Assembly: GCF_022539315.1 (NCBI RefSeq)
Contig: NC_066316.1
Span: 3,735,501-3,799,500 of the forward strand
DNA length: 64,000 nt
DNA from: Serinus canaria
Taxonomy: Eukaryota > Chordata > Aves > Passeriformes > Fringillidae
Reading direction: 5' to 3'
The position numbers were made by a program, and so were the translations under genes. Positions 41,497-51,295 of the stretch are shown here, one piece after another (position 1 is the first letter of the stretch; each line of letters starts with the position of its first letter). A model generated the notes under the pieces. The model was not told the origin of the DNA. It saw only the letters and a list, made by a program, of their open reading frames with translations, and ran no database searches.

Positions 41497-42626
41497 CTGG
41501 AAAACACAAGTGTGGAGACAGACAGAGATTTTGGCATTCCCTACCCAGCAGCTGCATTTGCTGGCCCATTCTGCTCAAAATAAAAGACAGTCTCATCAAG
41601 ACTTTTTTTCCACTTAAAAGTGGGGAGAAAAAAAATGGCTGAATCATTTTCTTCTGTATCAAAATGGTGAGATCAGTATAAAGAATTCACACCACCCTGG
41701 GACTTACTACAAAACCATTTGGGGAATTAAACAAACCAGTGCCCTGGCATGGCTGGTATTTGTTGGGGAGGCAACACAGAGAGCCTGGGGGGCATTTGGT
41801 GTTTGAGAGGTTTGGGTAGCACAAAGGAGCAGTGGGGCAGGCGCTGTCCCCAGGCCACAGAGGCTGTTTGGGCTAGCTCTGCTCAAAACACTACAAAGGG
41901 CACTCTGGCTTCATGCCACGTTCATAAACATGTCCATCAACTGCAGCCTTTGGGGAACAGGCTCTACTGAAACCAGTCACTTGCTGAAAACAAAGTGCCA
42001 TTCTTTACCTTCTAACCCTTCAGCAAAGCAGCTTTCCTGCAGTACAGAAGGTAAAATCCACTCCATACATCCACTACACAAGAGCTATTTAAAATTCACT
42101 TGCACAATGAATTTATAGCTCATTCAGGCTCAGCTCAGATCCTGGGAAAGGCCCCATAATAACATCTTCAACCAAAGCAGAGTTCTGCTAAAAACAATTG
42201 TACAAAGGGTCCACGAGGCTTGGCATAGCTGCATTTCACTGAAAAAGGCTTAAGACAGGGGCAGGGAGCAAGACAGAGGAGCTGAAGGTCCCCCAGTACT
42301 ACAGCAATTTTTATTCATTAGCACAGAGGCATTTCAGCAGGCTACAGACTCTCCCAAGAGCACTGACCCCCTTCTCCACACGCTGCCCACTTTCTCCTCT
42401 TACGAAGGTGCATTTTAAGGAGTTCCCATGGGATTTATTAGCTCAAAGATATTGATTGTACTGAGTATCTCCTTTCTCCAGAAAATTTAATGAAAGGTTT
42501 CTGCTCTGCACTAAGAGCCAGTCCTTTCACCTGGCCCACATAAACCCATCCTAGGACAGGGATGTGGTGACACATGAGGCCACCAACAGACTATAGGACA
42601 CTGCCAGCCCCACCAGCAACCCTTAC

Positions 42627-42682
42627 CTGAACAAGAAGACTCCAGGAGCTCCACATTCCTCTGTCCACACCTCAAGACTGCT
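42627..42682 (-). other. Exon-like 56-nt segment downstream of CCDC85A
   Basis: On the minus strand it is preceded by TTCCTGCCCTCCTCACAG and followed by TTCAG|GTAAGG, both near-consensus. The open frame enters with one base and leaves with one base. It would join in frame to 41441-41496. It lies about 300 nt beyond the inferred end of the CCDC85A 3' UTR, so it could be a downstream non-coding exon, part of a separate lncRNA, or chance. Confidence 0.25.
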
Positions 42683-43000
42683 CTGTGAGGAGGGCAGGAA
42701 GAAAGAAGCAGCACACCTGTCCTGGGGCTGCAAACGCAGCACAGCTGAGGACTGAACGAGTTGCACCTGGTCACAACCCCCCTTCACAATTACCCACAGC
42801 TATTCCTCGTTGAACAGAAAACAGGGAAGCAACTTCACATTGCTGGGATTTTTTAAAGACACCTGGCAAGAAAATGAAGAAAAATGCACAGTGTGCTACT
42901 AATTTCTCAACCAAGCATTTTCAGTGGCTCCTGCCTGTAAGCCCCAGCAGCTCAGAGCTTCAGTCAGTAAAGGAGAGCAAACAAAGGTGGGATTCTATAA

Positions 43001-43006
43001 TTTATT
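43001..43006 (-). terminator. Candidate distal poly(A) signal of CCDC85A
   Basis: AATAAA on the minus strand about 1.89 kb after the stop, with a T/GT-rich element roughly 20-35 nt downstream. This is the best-formed of the three candidates. Confidence 0.45.
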
Positions 43007-43069
43007 ACCATTGCTAAGATGAACACAGTACTTGATACCCCATCGTATGCATAACTGTAAAAAAATAGT

Positions 43070-43075
43070 TTTAAT
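43070..43075 (-). terminator. Candidate ATTAAA poly(A) signal of CCDC85A
   Basis: ATTAAA on the minus strand, followed within about 10 nt by a T-run (ACTATTTTTTTACAG). This is the commonest variant poly(A) hexamer and lies only about 70 nt before the distal AATAAA, so the two may give closely spaced ends. Confidence 0.35.
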
Positions 43076-43679
43076 ACAGTATCAAAATTTACACAAGTGT
43101 AGAGTCAAAAGACCAGTGTCCCTCGCTTGGCCCCTGCACGTCCAGAGTGCAGGCACAAGTACAGGGGTTACAGCTGTTCATACATACAGAGATAGGAATA
43201 CAACAATTGAAATTGAACTCTGCAAACAATACAGGGCAGAAAACAACCTGGGAAGAGAACAGATAGCTGGCTGGGCTGGGGGTTATAGCAGAAACCACGC
43301 AGGAGGGCGATGGTTCAAAACAGAAAGCTGGATTCTGCACTTCCAACTCAAGGAGAAGCAGTGGACGGGAGTTTTCCCAAGAAAGCAACGCTGGATCAGA
43401 GGCCTTACATTGAATGGTACCAAGTGAAAATAACAACAGAAACCAACAGAATTACTGCTGCAAATGAACACACTTTTTCTGAAGACAGATAGCAGATTTA
43501 CATCATACTCCTATATAACAAAAGATTGTACAGCAACAGAGCTACATTTCACTGCAAATAGCCCACGGATACAGTCCAAGCTCAGAAAAACAGAGGTTCT
43601 GACTTTGGCTCAAATCTTAGTAACCAAGAACAAACCAGAAACCCAGGAATTGTTGCATTCCTATTTTTTTAAATTCATT

Positions 43680-43685
43680 TTTATT
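43680..43685 (-). terminator. Candidate proximal poly(A) signal of CCDC85A
   Basis: AATAAA on the minus strand about 1.2 kb after the CCDC85A stop. The downstream side is A/T-rich but not clearly GT-rich, so it may be a minor site. Confidence 0.35.
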
Positions 43686-44889
43686 AGTCTTTTTGATACT
43701 CAGCTATGGTAAAAAGTTAAGCAACAGCATTCAGTCACAAGCCTGTTGCACATTCATACATGAAACTATCATTGCTTTAAGATATACACAAAATATCTAT
43801 CGTTGTAATTCAATACACACAACTAGGATCATACACAGAGATAAAAATAAACTAAGCACATCTAGGGTGCCGTCTGGTCAAATCTCAGGCAATCTGAACA
43901 AGAGCTTTCTGCCTCATACTAATGAAAGGCATGCTCTGAGGATAATAAAACCTTTTTCTCTGAAAGAACGCTACAGTGGCAAGAAAAGCTTTTTTTTATA
44001 ATGCAGTGCAATCTTTTAGATCCTCGTAGGCTCTTGTTAAACAAACCAGCATGTCTCTAAATTAAACAGTAGAAATTAGCATCCTGACAATTGGAATATC
44101 ATTTCCAAAATAAATTCTAATGGAAATCCTGACTTGAAACCTGTAATAACGATGCCTAAGTATTCTGTTCATTAGAGGGCCGTTCATTAAACACCTTACA
44201 CCTCTTCAAAAGATGTGCATCAAAGCGAATCGAAAAGAAAGCTATCTTGACTTTCACTTAGAAAGAAATTGTGGATCACTACAAGTACTGTAGTTATGCT
44301 ACACTACCGGCTGGTTAGGACTTTATGGTCTTTTAGCACCTCCAAAGGCAGGTATTCTACCAAAGCAAAAAAATCACCTGGAAATTGCCTAAGCACCATT
44401 AACGGATCCTTTACAGACTGAAGTGTGAGTTACTAAGAAGCGACTTCCTCAAACCTGCGGAGACCAAAGGCACAGTTTATCAGTGTCTCTCCAGTCTGCT
44501 GAGAAACCTCTCTTAAATCCAGTGGAAAACTCGTTCAGACCTATCAGAGATTCACTGTAACTAACCAAAATAAAACTTATTTTGCGTAACGCCTGCAGAA
44601 TCCCAAATACGTTTTGGTTAGGAGAGCAATACCTCAGTGCTTCTACGGGTGGAGTGTTGCAGTGAGGGTGCAGAGCTTCATTAGCTGGGCTATTGGAACA
44701 GCAGGATTGGGGGACACTGCCACACAGCTCCCTGCCAGACCCCTGTGCAGAATGTCCTCCTTTTCCAGCAGTGTCTTGCAGTGCAGACCCCCATGGTCAG
44801 CTGGGAATTGCGGCGGACACAGGCGGTGCTTCCCCTCTCCTGGGCAGTTCAGGCTGTGCTCTTCAGAGAGAGGATGTGCTCAGGGCCTC

Positions 44890-44979
44890 TTACATGGGTC
44901 CTTTGTACTGATTTCCTGACAAGTGTTGTCTAATTCCAGGGCACGACCCTGCAGCATCTCCAAGTTTCCTCCACACAAC
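44890..44979 (-). CDS. CCDC85A: CCDC85A terminal coding exon with stop codon
   Basis: A strong pyrimidine tract (TCCCTCCCTCTAG on the minus strand, AG at 44981-44980) precedes 29 codons and TAA at 44892-44890. The peptide begins VVWRKLGDAAG and ends IRQHLSGNQYKGPM. This is the hallmark C-terminus of the CCDC85 family: CCDC85C ends in a very similar block, and the SCPGIRQHLSGNQYKGPM form is the CCDC85A version. It starts in phase 0 and joins directly to NALK of the preceding exon. In family members with an extra exon, the same VVWRK start follows a different peptide, so alternative splicing into this exon is plausible. This is the surest gene identification in the window. Confidence 0.95.
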   Translation of the reverse strand, partial: VVWRKLGDAAGSCPGIRQHLSGNQYKGPM

Positions 44980-46540
44980 CTAGAGGGAGGGATGGAAAGA
45001 GAGCTCGTTATTCCCAGCAAAGGAGCGCTGCTGTTCCTGTGGACATGCATCTGGAATGCCACAGCTCGGCTCACACACCATGCAGCACAGCTGGGACACA
45101 GGGCAGGGACACACAGCAGGAGCAGAGACTGTCACTCAAGGACACAACATTGCTTCTGAGCACAGAAAGCACATGCTGCCAGGTAAAAAAGACTAAAAAC
45201 AGGGACACATGAACTGGCACGTGCATCACTGGGATACTTTACACTCCACACACAAGACTGAGGGTGTTTGCAGGTCTCAACAGAAACTCTGTCCAACAAT
45301 TTCCCCAACCACATCTCTTGCAGAATGGGATTCAGAAGCACAAAGATCCATCCAGAGGTGTCTAAACGTCTCCAGTTTAAGAACCACAGAGCAGTTCTCT
45401 ACTTCCAAGGGTTTACTTGTTCTCTTAAAATCAGGCAAGGCATTAGAAGTGTTTACTCCACTAGCTCTTCCTTGGGGTCAGAGGAATTGTTCCTGCACTC
45501 ACTGTGCTACACTCTGCTTAACACTCATGTTACAATGCTGGAATTAAAAAGGCAGGGAAGTGATACCCCCAACATTCAGGGAAGTATTTTATATTGATTT
45601 ATAGAAAGGCTGATGGAATAGGAGCACAAGAACAGTAGCTTGTGTTATGCCCCCAGGCCTCTCAGAGACCACTAGAGACAAGAATGGTGATTCCTATCAA
45701 TTGTATCACAATTTCAGATTATTTTTTTGTAACTGCTACTAAATCACTCTCTAATAATCTCCAGGACAACAGCAATATGACTGTCAAGAAAGGTAAAAGC
45801 TGTTTTCCATTGTCATCATTCATTATTTGTATTTTATGTGCCTAAAGTCCAGCATCAGCCTGCATCAGCTGGCACTGAATAAAAACAAAGGAGTTGGATC
45901 CTGGGAAGCTGACATTCTGAAAAGGTAGTTCCTGTAGCTGATGAGCATAGACAGAACAAACCCAAGGTCCTACTGTGATTCTGTGCAAGAGATGGGAAAA
46001 TAACCTAGTTTCTCTGAGCCTTAGCTGAAGAAAACCTGAGTGTAAGCATGAAAACCAGAAATATTTTAGACTGGAAGCAACCTGGCTACAGTGCTAAAGT
46101 ACAGAGCCAAACAAAGACAAGTCTTTAAAGGGAACTGTCTTCAATTCCAGTGGTTGGGCATGAAAAATGGGGACTCAGTGACACCTCCCAAACTGGGTGT
46201 GTGTGGCACAGCTCTTTCCAACCTCTGGTTCCTGATTTTCCTAATTTAATACTAGCAAAGAGGAAGATCTCCTGGACAGCTTTTGTGAGAAGGCACACTG
46301 CACCTACCCACGACTTTCAACAATTTTTCTTCTCAATAAATATTAAGACAATATTTACCATGCAGCTAATGCTGATACAGTAATAAACCAGGGGGTGACT
46401 CTTCCTAAAGTCCCTTGTCCCAGCTGAATGAGTGACCCCTGATTGCTAGGAAGGGACAAACCCATACAAGAGAGCCCCTGTCCTCAGCCCAAGTGACAAA
46501 TTTGGGTCAAAATGTCACTCAAAATAATTCCAAATTTCAG

Positions 46541-46680
46541 CAGAAACCTCAGCTAAAGGACAGCTGTGAGGCTCATGATGAAGCCATGGAGATTCCCTTT
46601 CAGCTTACTTCTAACACAGCAGAGTGCCAGGATGCAGGAATGCTCCTGGAATCCAGGCAGGAACCTGCACCCAACTGCAG
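46541..46680 (+). other. Exon-like segment A of a possible antisense gene
   Basis: The plus-strand segment is flanked by AAATTTCAG (weak pyrimidine tract) and by CTGCAG|GTGAGA (strong donor). One frame is open throughout, starting in phase 0 and ending two bases into a codon. It contains GAAGCCATGG at about 46581-46589, a good Kozak context for ATG 46586. The encoded peptide (MEIPFQLTSNTAEC...) is unfamiliar to me. It would splice in frame to 49018-49108. This may equally be a non-coding exon or chance. Confidence 0.25.
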
Positions 46681-49017
46681 GTGAGAGCCATTACATCTGC
46701 AGCAGCATTCCAGCCCTGTGGGACTCCATGAGCAGCAGGAAATATCCCTGAAATTCTCAGCTCCCTGAGCCTTCCTGCCCAGCTACACCTCTAATCCCAG
46801 CTGGTGTATCCCACCTTCCCTTGGCCTCCCTTCCCAAGTGAATTGCAAACAAAACTTCCCAGTAACCTGAGAAAAATCAGGAATAACACCCCTCCAGACA
46901 TTCCTGTGCTTTGGAATTACCCCCATGCTCTCTAATACACCATGAAATACCTCCAAAGCTGCTGCCACATGTGGCTACATTCTCAAAAGGCACTACAAGC
47001 TTATAAATGCAAAGCAAAACCATTCCCAAAAACCTCATTGATGAGGAGGCACCAATTCCATTTGCACATCCTGAGGAGAGAATTCCCACCTCTGTGATCT
47101 TAATAAAATAGCAGCACTATCATACACCACCACAAAATTCCTACAGCATGAATTACACATCCACATTTGCACTTTGCAATATTTTGGTACCAGATTGCAT
47201 TTTGGTACCAGTCAACACCACGCTTCAAAATTCTGGAGCTCAAAGTGAAACTTGTCATCGTTCCACTGTTTTCACAGGCAAAATGATGCCATGGCAAATG
47301 TTTCCTGTGAAACACCCACAGTGCATCAGGCTGCAGCTAAACACTGAGTTACAGCCTGGCAGGAACTGCAAGGAGAATGCAAAAGAAAAGAAACATTATA
47401 ATTAGTTCATCACAAATCCCCTTTGCTTTTAATGTGGACTGGGTGGGTGTAAGAGAAGACAAAACCAGAAAGGAAATAACCAACTATTTAAAAAGTATAA
47501 TAATATATCAATAGTCAAATCAGGCACAGATTATAAGAGTCAAAGGGAGCATTTCAGTGCCAGCAGCAGAGCTTTGAATGGCTGGGGAACAAAGGGACAA
47601 GGTGGGATACAAGTATATATTTGAGATTTACAGAAAGGAAGTGATAATGTCATATTGAGCATTTTGGAAGTGACATTACTTACATCACAAGAATTTTTAT
47701 GGATTACTATTAAATATGTATAACTTACAAACTGGGGTTTTATCCATAAATTGGGAAGGAATACCACAGGCAGGAAAATACAAAAGGGCCATTGTTCAGG
47801 TGGGGAAACTGAGGCTGTCAGGCTTCATCACACTCGCCAAGTTATGAAGGATAAATTCAGGTCAGCTGAGTCACAGAGTGCTTTATCCCAGATATATTAT
47901 AGACATAGATTTTTCTGATCAATACTAACCCACATGTTAACACTACAGTGTTCCTAATGAAACAGTAATTGCATTACAGAAACAGTAATTGACTTAATTT
48001 CCATATAAAATCTTCAAGGCCGTACTGTCAGCATTTAAACAAAGATTACTCTGCATCTTCAGGTGCTTCCAGGCTCAATATGGAATGTAAAATTAAACAC
48101 CTCTGACTTACCCTGCACATTTTCCCAGCTGTCTCAGTGCAAAGCAAGTCTGTGGGGAGCACCACAGGCAGTTTGGTCAGATACAAGTGGCCCAGGCATG
48201 GGGACACACATGGGACAACTTCTTCTTCCAGCAGGTCATGGAAGAGCCTCAGCCAACCACCTGCAAGCCAAAGCTCTGCTCCTGTTCCCCACTTCCTCTG
48301 AGAAGGAGAGTCCAGGCAATTGTTTAAATATTTTTTTCAAAGCCAGGAAGACAACAGCAGTATTTTAACAACTCTCTCCTCTGTTTTCTAATGGGAATGT
48401 CCCTTTAAAACACATTCCTGCTCTTTAGGTTTCTTGCTCTGCTCAAGTGGTTGCACTAACAATGAGGTTTTATAACAGAGACTATTTCTTTGTTGCAGGA
48501 ATTCTGGGTTGCCAAATTAGTACAGAAAAGCAGGTTCTTGGTGCTGGCTGGTTCTTCCTCCTGCACCTGATCCTGCAGAGTGTGCATTCCCCAGAAAGGA
48601 GGGACCAAAACCAGTTGTCCACCCTGGGAAACAGCAGGGTCTGCTCCCTGACTGGGGATGGGGAAGTCGTGCAGTCTGTGAGCTGACAGCTCACTCTCCA
48701 TTTGGACACAACACTTCATTTATATCAATTGCTACAGTACCTCCTAGTGAACTTAAAGCTCAGCTTTCACATCATATTGAACTCAACTCTGTGTATTTCT
48801 TATCAATCCATTTCAGCAAGCAAAGCATCAGCTGTTGTTCCAATATTTCACTTACACAGACCAGCTGTTATTACAGGTTGTCAAAAGCACCTTGTTAAAT
48901 GCTCTCTTCAGGGAAGAGCCTTTGCCAAGGGGGATTTTAAGAGAACTACAAAAGGCTTTTTTCCATAATGACACATGATCTCTCGACAAAATTACCCAGC
49001 ATAGCTTTATTTTCTAG

Positions 49018-49108
49018 GCAGCAGCAGGTGAAATACATGGAAGATGCAGAGAGGACCTGGAGCACTGTGAACCAGGCACTCCTCGGGAGTTGGGAGCGTT
49101 TTCCAAGG
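49018..49108 (+). other. Exon-like segment B of a possible antisense gene
   Basis: Preceded by CTTTATTTTCTAG and followed by CCAAGG|GTGAGA, both good splice consensus. The segment is 91 nt: one base completes the codon left by segment A (giving Arg), then 30 codons (QQQVKYMEDAERTWSTVNQ...) run to phase 0. The peptide is not recognised. It is antisense to a CCDC85A intron. Confidence 0.3.
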
Positions 49109-49315
49109 GTGAGAACGGTGCCTTCCTGGGCAGAGTGCTGCTGGCAGGGACGTGCCAGTGAGGGCACCAGCAGAGGGGCTGGGGCACCCCCTGCTGCCTC
49201 TCCCCTCGGGATGCCAGCAGAACAGGCGAGGTGGCTGCAGGGCAGCGCTGCTGTGCCCGGGGCTGTGTTACAGGAAGGGACCTGACTGCTGTCATTTGTG
49301 CTCGTTCACTTGCAG

Positions 49316-49405
49316 AAACCCATTTCCTCAGGCTCCACCAAGGTGAAGCCAACGTCACCCGGCCCGAGGGGTACAATCACCCTGTGCAGGAACTCGGATG
49401 TCCAG
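49316..49405 (+). other. Exon-like segment C of a possible antisense gene
   Basis: Preceded by GCTCGTTCACTTGCAG and followed by GTCCAG|GTAAAT. Exactly 30 codons, phase 0 at both ends (KPISSGSTKVKPTSPGPRG...), all open. Four CpG dinucleotides occur in this short stretch, above the local background. The peptide is basic, Ser/Pro-rich and unfamiliar. Confidence 0.3.
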
Positions 49406-50040
49406 GTAAATCAACAGCACTGCTGAGCTCAAAACCAGAGCAAATGTCTGCAGAAGCCCCTTCCAGAAAGAGGACAAACCTCCCCATCCAAGTATGTCCC
49501 TGCAACATCTGCATAGGTGGGGAATACCACCCAAATAACCAAAGGCAGGTTAGAAATGAGTGAAGCACAGGAGAGAAGAGGTGCCCAAAGCCCCAGACAA
49601 CCACGACTGAGCCAGCACTGGGAGAGAGGAATACACAGTCCTCACTCTGCTCAGCTCTCCCTCAGTTTAATTTCCTTTCAGATGAACACAGACACCACTG
49701 GTGCCTTTGCTGCAGTGGGACAGTAAACTCAGCCACTTGTGTCATGCCATCCCACAAACCTTGGACATCTTTAACACTTTCTAAGTTTCTTTAATTGCAA
49801 CAGTTATACTGCTGACAGAAGGGAGAACTTGAAACTTTATCCCTCTGATTACTTGTATCAACTGCTGTGTATCAATGCCACACACGCCTTTGCAATCCAG
49901 CCCTGACTTCAGGGTAAAACACATCTGTTCCCAAGGGAGTTTCAACGCTGACCTTGGGATCGTGGTCTTTGCTATTTTTATCACAAATATACTGTGTGCC
50001 TTGGCTTTATCTCTGCATTAAAGTCTTTCTCCCTGCACAG

Positions 50041-50148
50041 GTTACAGGAATCCCCTGTATTCCACTGGAGCACAAACATGAAACAATGAAAGACTGTCTT
50101 ATTCAGCAAAGCACCACTTCCAGCCTCAAAGAAAAACTACAAATGTAA
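50041..50148 (+). other. Exon-like terminal segment D of a possible antisense gene
   Basis: Preceded by one of the best 3' splice sites in the window (AAGTCTTTCTCCCTGCACAG). It opens in phase 0 with 35 codons (VTGIPCIPLEHKHETMKDC...) and a TAA at 50146-50148. An ATTAAA at 50499-50504 could serve as a poly(A) signal. A 3' UTR that long would overlap, antisense, the CCDC85A exon at 50368-50487. Confidence 0.3.
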
Positions 50149-50367
50149 CATGGAGAGCAGCTACAGCTGGAATCAACATGGCTGAGAGGGCTGGACCCTG
50201 CCCAGGAAACACACAGTCCACAGATGCAATGAGTGACAAACAAAAACAACCCCACTCATGACAGTAACATCCCGGTGGTGCCCACGGGGATGTTGCCAGG
50301 ACAATACACACGTGTTGAGGGACAGACAGGACGTTTTGCATGGACTGTACCAGAGGAGCAGCGTTAC

Positions 50368-50487
50368 CTTCAGAGCATTTACCACTGAGTCAGACTGCTG
50401 AGAGGCTGAGCCATGTCCAGTGACGTTGGCTGGCTCGTTTGCAGAGCAGTGACTCCCCTCCGCCCCTCCTGGCATCCTAATGGCATC
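50368..50487 (-). CDS. CCDC85A: CCDC85A penultimate coding exon (polar linker, 120 nt)
   Basis: On the minus strand the exon follows a T-rich tract ending GCGAAG (AG at 50489-50488) and ends CTGAAG|GTAACG (GT at 50367-50366). It is 40 codons long, phase 0 at both ends, so it joins the coiled-coil exon and the terminal exon without a frame change. The peptide is Ser/Gly/Asn-rich and probably disordered. It ends SASQQSDSVVNALK, which matches the layout of the mammalian CCDC85A linker just before the VVWRKLGD block (a Gln-Gln pair, then acidic/Pro residues, then a VV-x-x-LK end). Agreement elsewhere in the exon is weak, as expected for a fast-evolving linker. Three more AG dinucleotides lie 11, 22 and 30 nt inside the 5' edge; of these only the 30-nt shift keeps the frame. 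Confidence 0.85.
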
Positions 50488-51194
50488 CTTCGCAAAAAAT
50501 TAAACACTCTTTAATACACAAAAGGCTTGGTCACTGATTACAACAGATGTCAGTCATTTATTGCTCTTTTGCAAAAGGCTGAGAAGTGCTGAAGGTGTGT
50601 GTTACTCCAAAGCCCCCCTCTTTCCGTGCCACAGTAACCAAGGGCCATTGAGGCAGCGTGGGTGGCACTGCTCGGTGTCACCCAAAAGCTGTGGCCCTGG
50701 AAAATCAGAACATAGTAACAGAATTTCTTATGTGTGTACATCGCCTCACAGAAGTGCTACAAAGTTTTGAGAGATAATTTCAACCTCAGTGTAAGGTTTT
50801 TAGAAGGTCTAATTTTATCTCTGTGATTCTGGAGGTTGTTCCCCCAACAGAACTCGTATTTTGGAACGTTGCTGAGGGGTTTGCAACATGAGCTGACCAG
50901 GGAAGGAGTCAGGAGCTCCAGGCTGCCAGCTCCTTCCTTCCCTGCCTCCAGCTCCTCCAGGCAAGGCCCCCTTGGCCTGAGAGATGTCAACTTGTCCCCA
51001 GCAGTGACAACCTTGGAGGCTTTTTCCTCCCAGTGGACACCTGGAAGGGCTCTTCAGGACACTGCTAAAAAAAATGCAAGCTGCCTAAGCTCTTGCAGCC
51101 CAGTCAGCTCCAACTTTGCAGGATGTAAAGCATCTCCTGGAGAGAGGTAACCTGAGCAAGCAGGCAGCTCTGGAGGAGTGCTAAAAATACCCCT

Positions 51195-51295
51195 GCTGCA
51201 TCCGTGGGCAGCAGTGGGAGCGCTGCAGCCGCAGGGCCCGCCCCAGCCCCGCTCCCGAGCTGCTCCCAGCCCGCCCTGCTCCTCCCTTTCATTCC
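51195..51295. promoter_or_regulatory. GC-rich intronic patch with GC-box-like sites
   Basis: Contains GGGCCCGCCCCAGCCCCGC and other CCCGCC-type sequences resembling Sp1 sites within a CCDC85A intron, about 0.7-0.8 kb 5' of the linker exon. An internal promoter is possible, but there is no other support. Confidence 0.25.

Larger units (their letters stand above)
38191..42984. other. Intergenic sequence 3' of CCDC85A
   Basis: Between the minisatellite/CpG patch and the inferred CCDC85A transcript end. It contains the A/C-rich tract at 39005 and the two 56-nt minus-strand exon-like segments. Nothing else is recognisable. Confidence 0.65.
42985..44889 (-). other. CCDC85A: CCDC85A 3' untranslated region (extent inferred)
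   Basis: The segment directly after the CCDC85A stop is AT-rich, has no coding pattern on the minus strand, and lacks recognisable interspersed repeats over nearly 2 kb, which fits a conserved vertebrate 3' UTR. The distal end is inferred from an AATAAA (minus strand) at 43006-43001 followed by a T/GT-rich stretch containing CCTTTGTTTGCTC, a suitable downstream element. Two nearer signals, AATAAA at 43685-43680 and ATTAAA at 43075-43070, could give shorter forms. No transcript evidence is available here, so the end point is approximate. Confidence 0.6.
44980..50367 (-). other. CCDC85A: CCDC85A last intron
   Basis: The intron joins the polar-linker exon to the terminal exon, with GTAACG at its 5' end and CTCTAG at its 3' end. 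It is a phase 0 intron of 5.4 kb. I see no further minus-strand coding exon of the CCDC85 family in it. On the plus strand it contains the exon-like segments described separately (46541-46680, 49018-49108, 49316-49405, 50041-50148) and a locally GC/CpG-richer patch at about 49080-49400. The rest is unremarkable. Confidence 0.8.

Noticed and set aside
43032..43427. 131-codon plus-strand frame
   Set aside because: It is antisense to the inferred CCDC85A 3' UTR and has no recognisable features.
47180..47214. Direct repeat of ATTTTGGTACCAG, two copies about 19 bp apart
   Set aside because: Too short and isolated to assign to any element; probably slippage or chance.
48068..48240. Minus-strand donor-like GCAGG|GTAAGTCAG with an upstream open frame ending KMCR
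   Set aside because: I considered it as the exon that in other CCDC85 proteins ends EMCN before VVWRK. The rest of the peptide does not match the family, and no good phase-matched acceptor was found.
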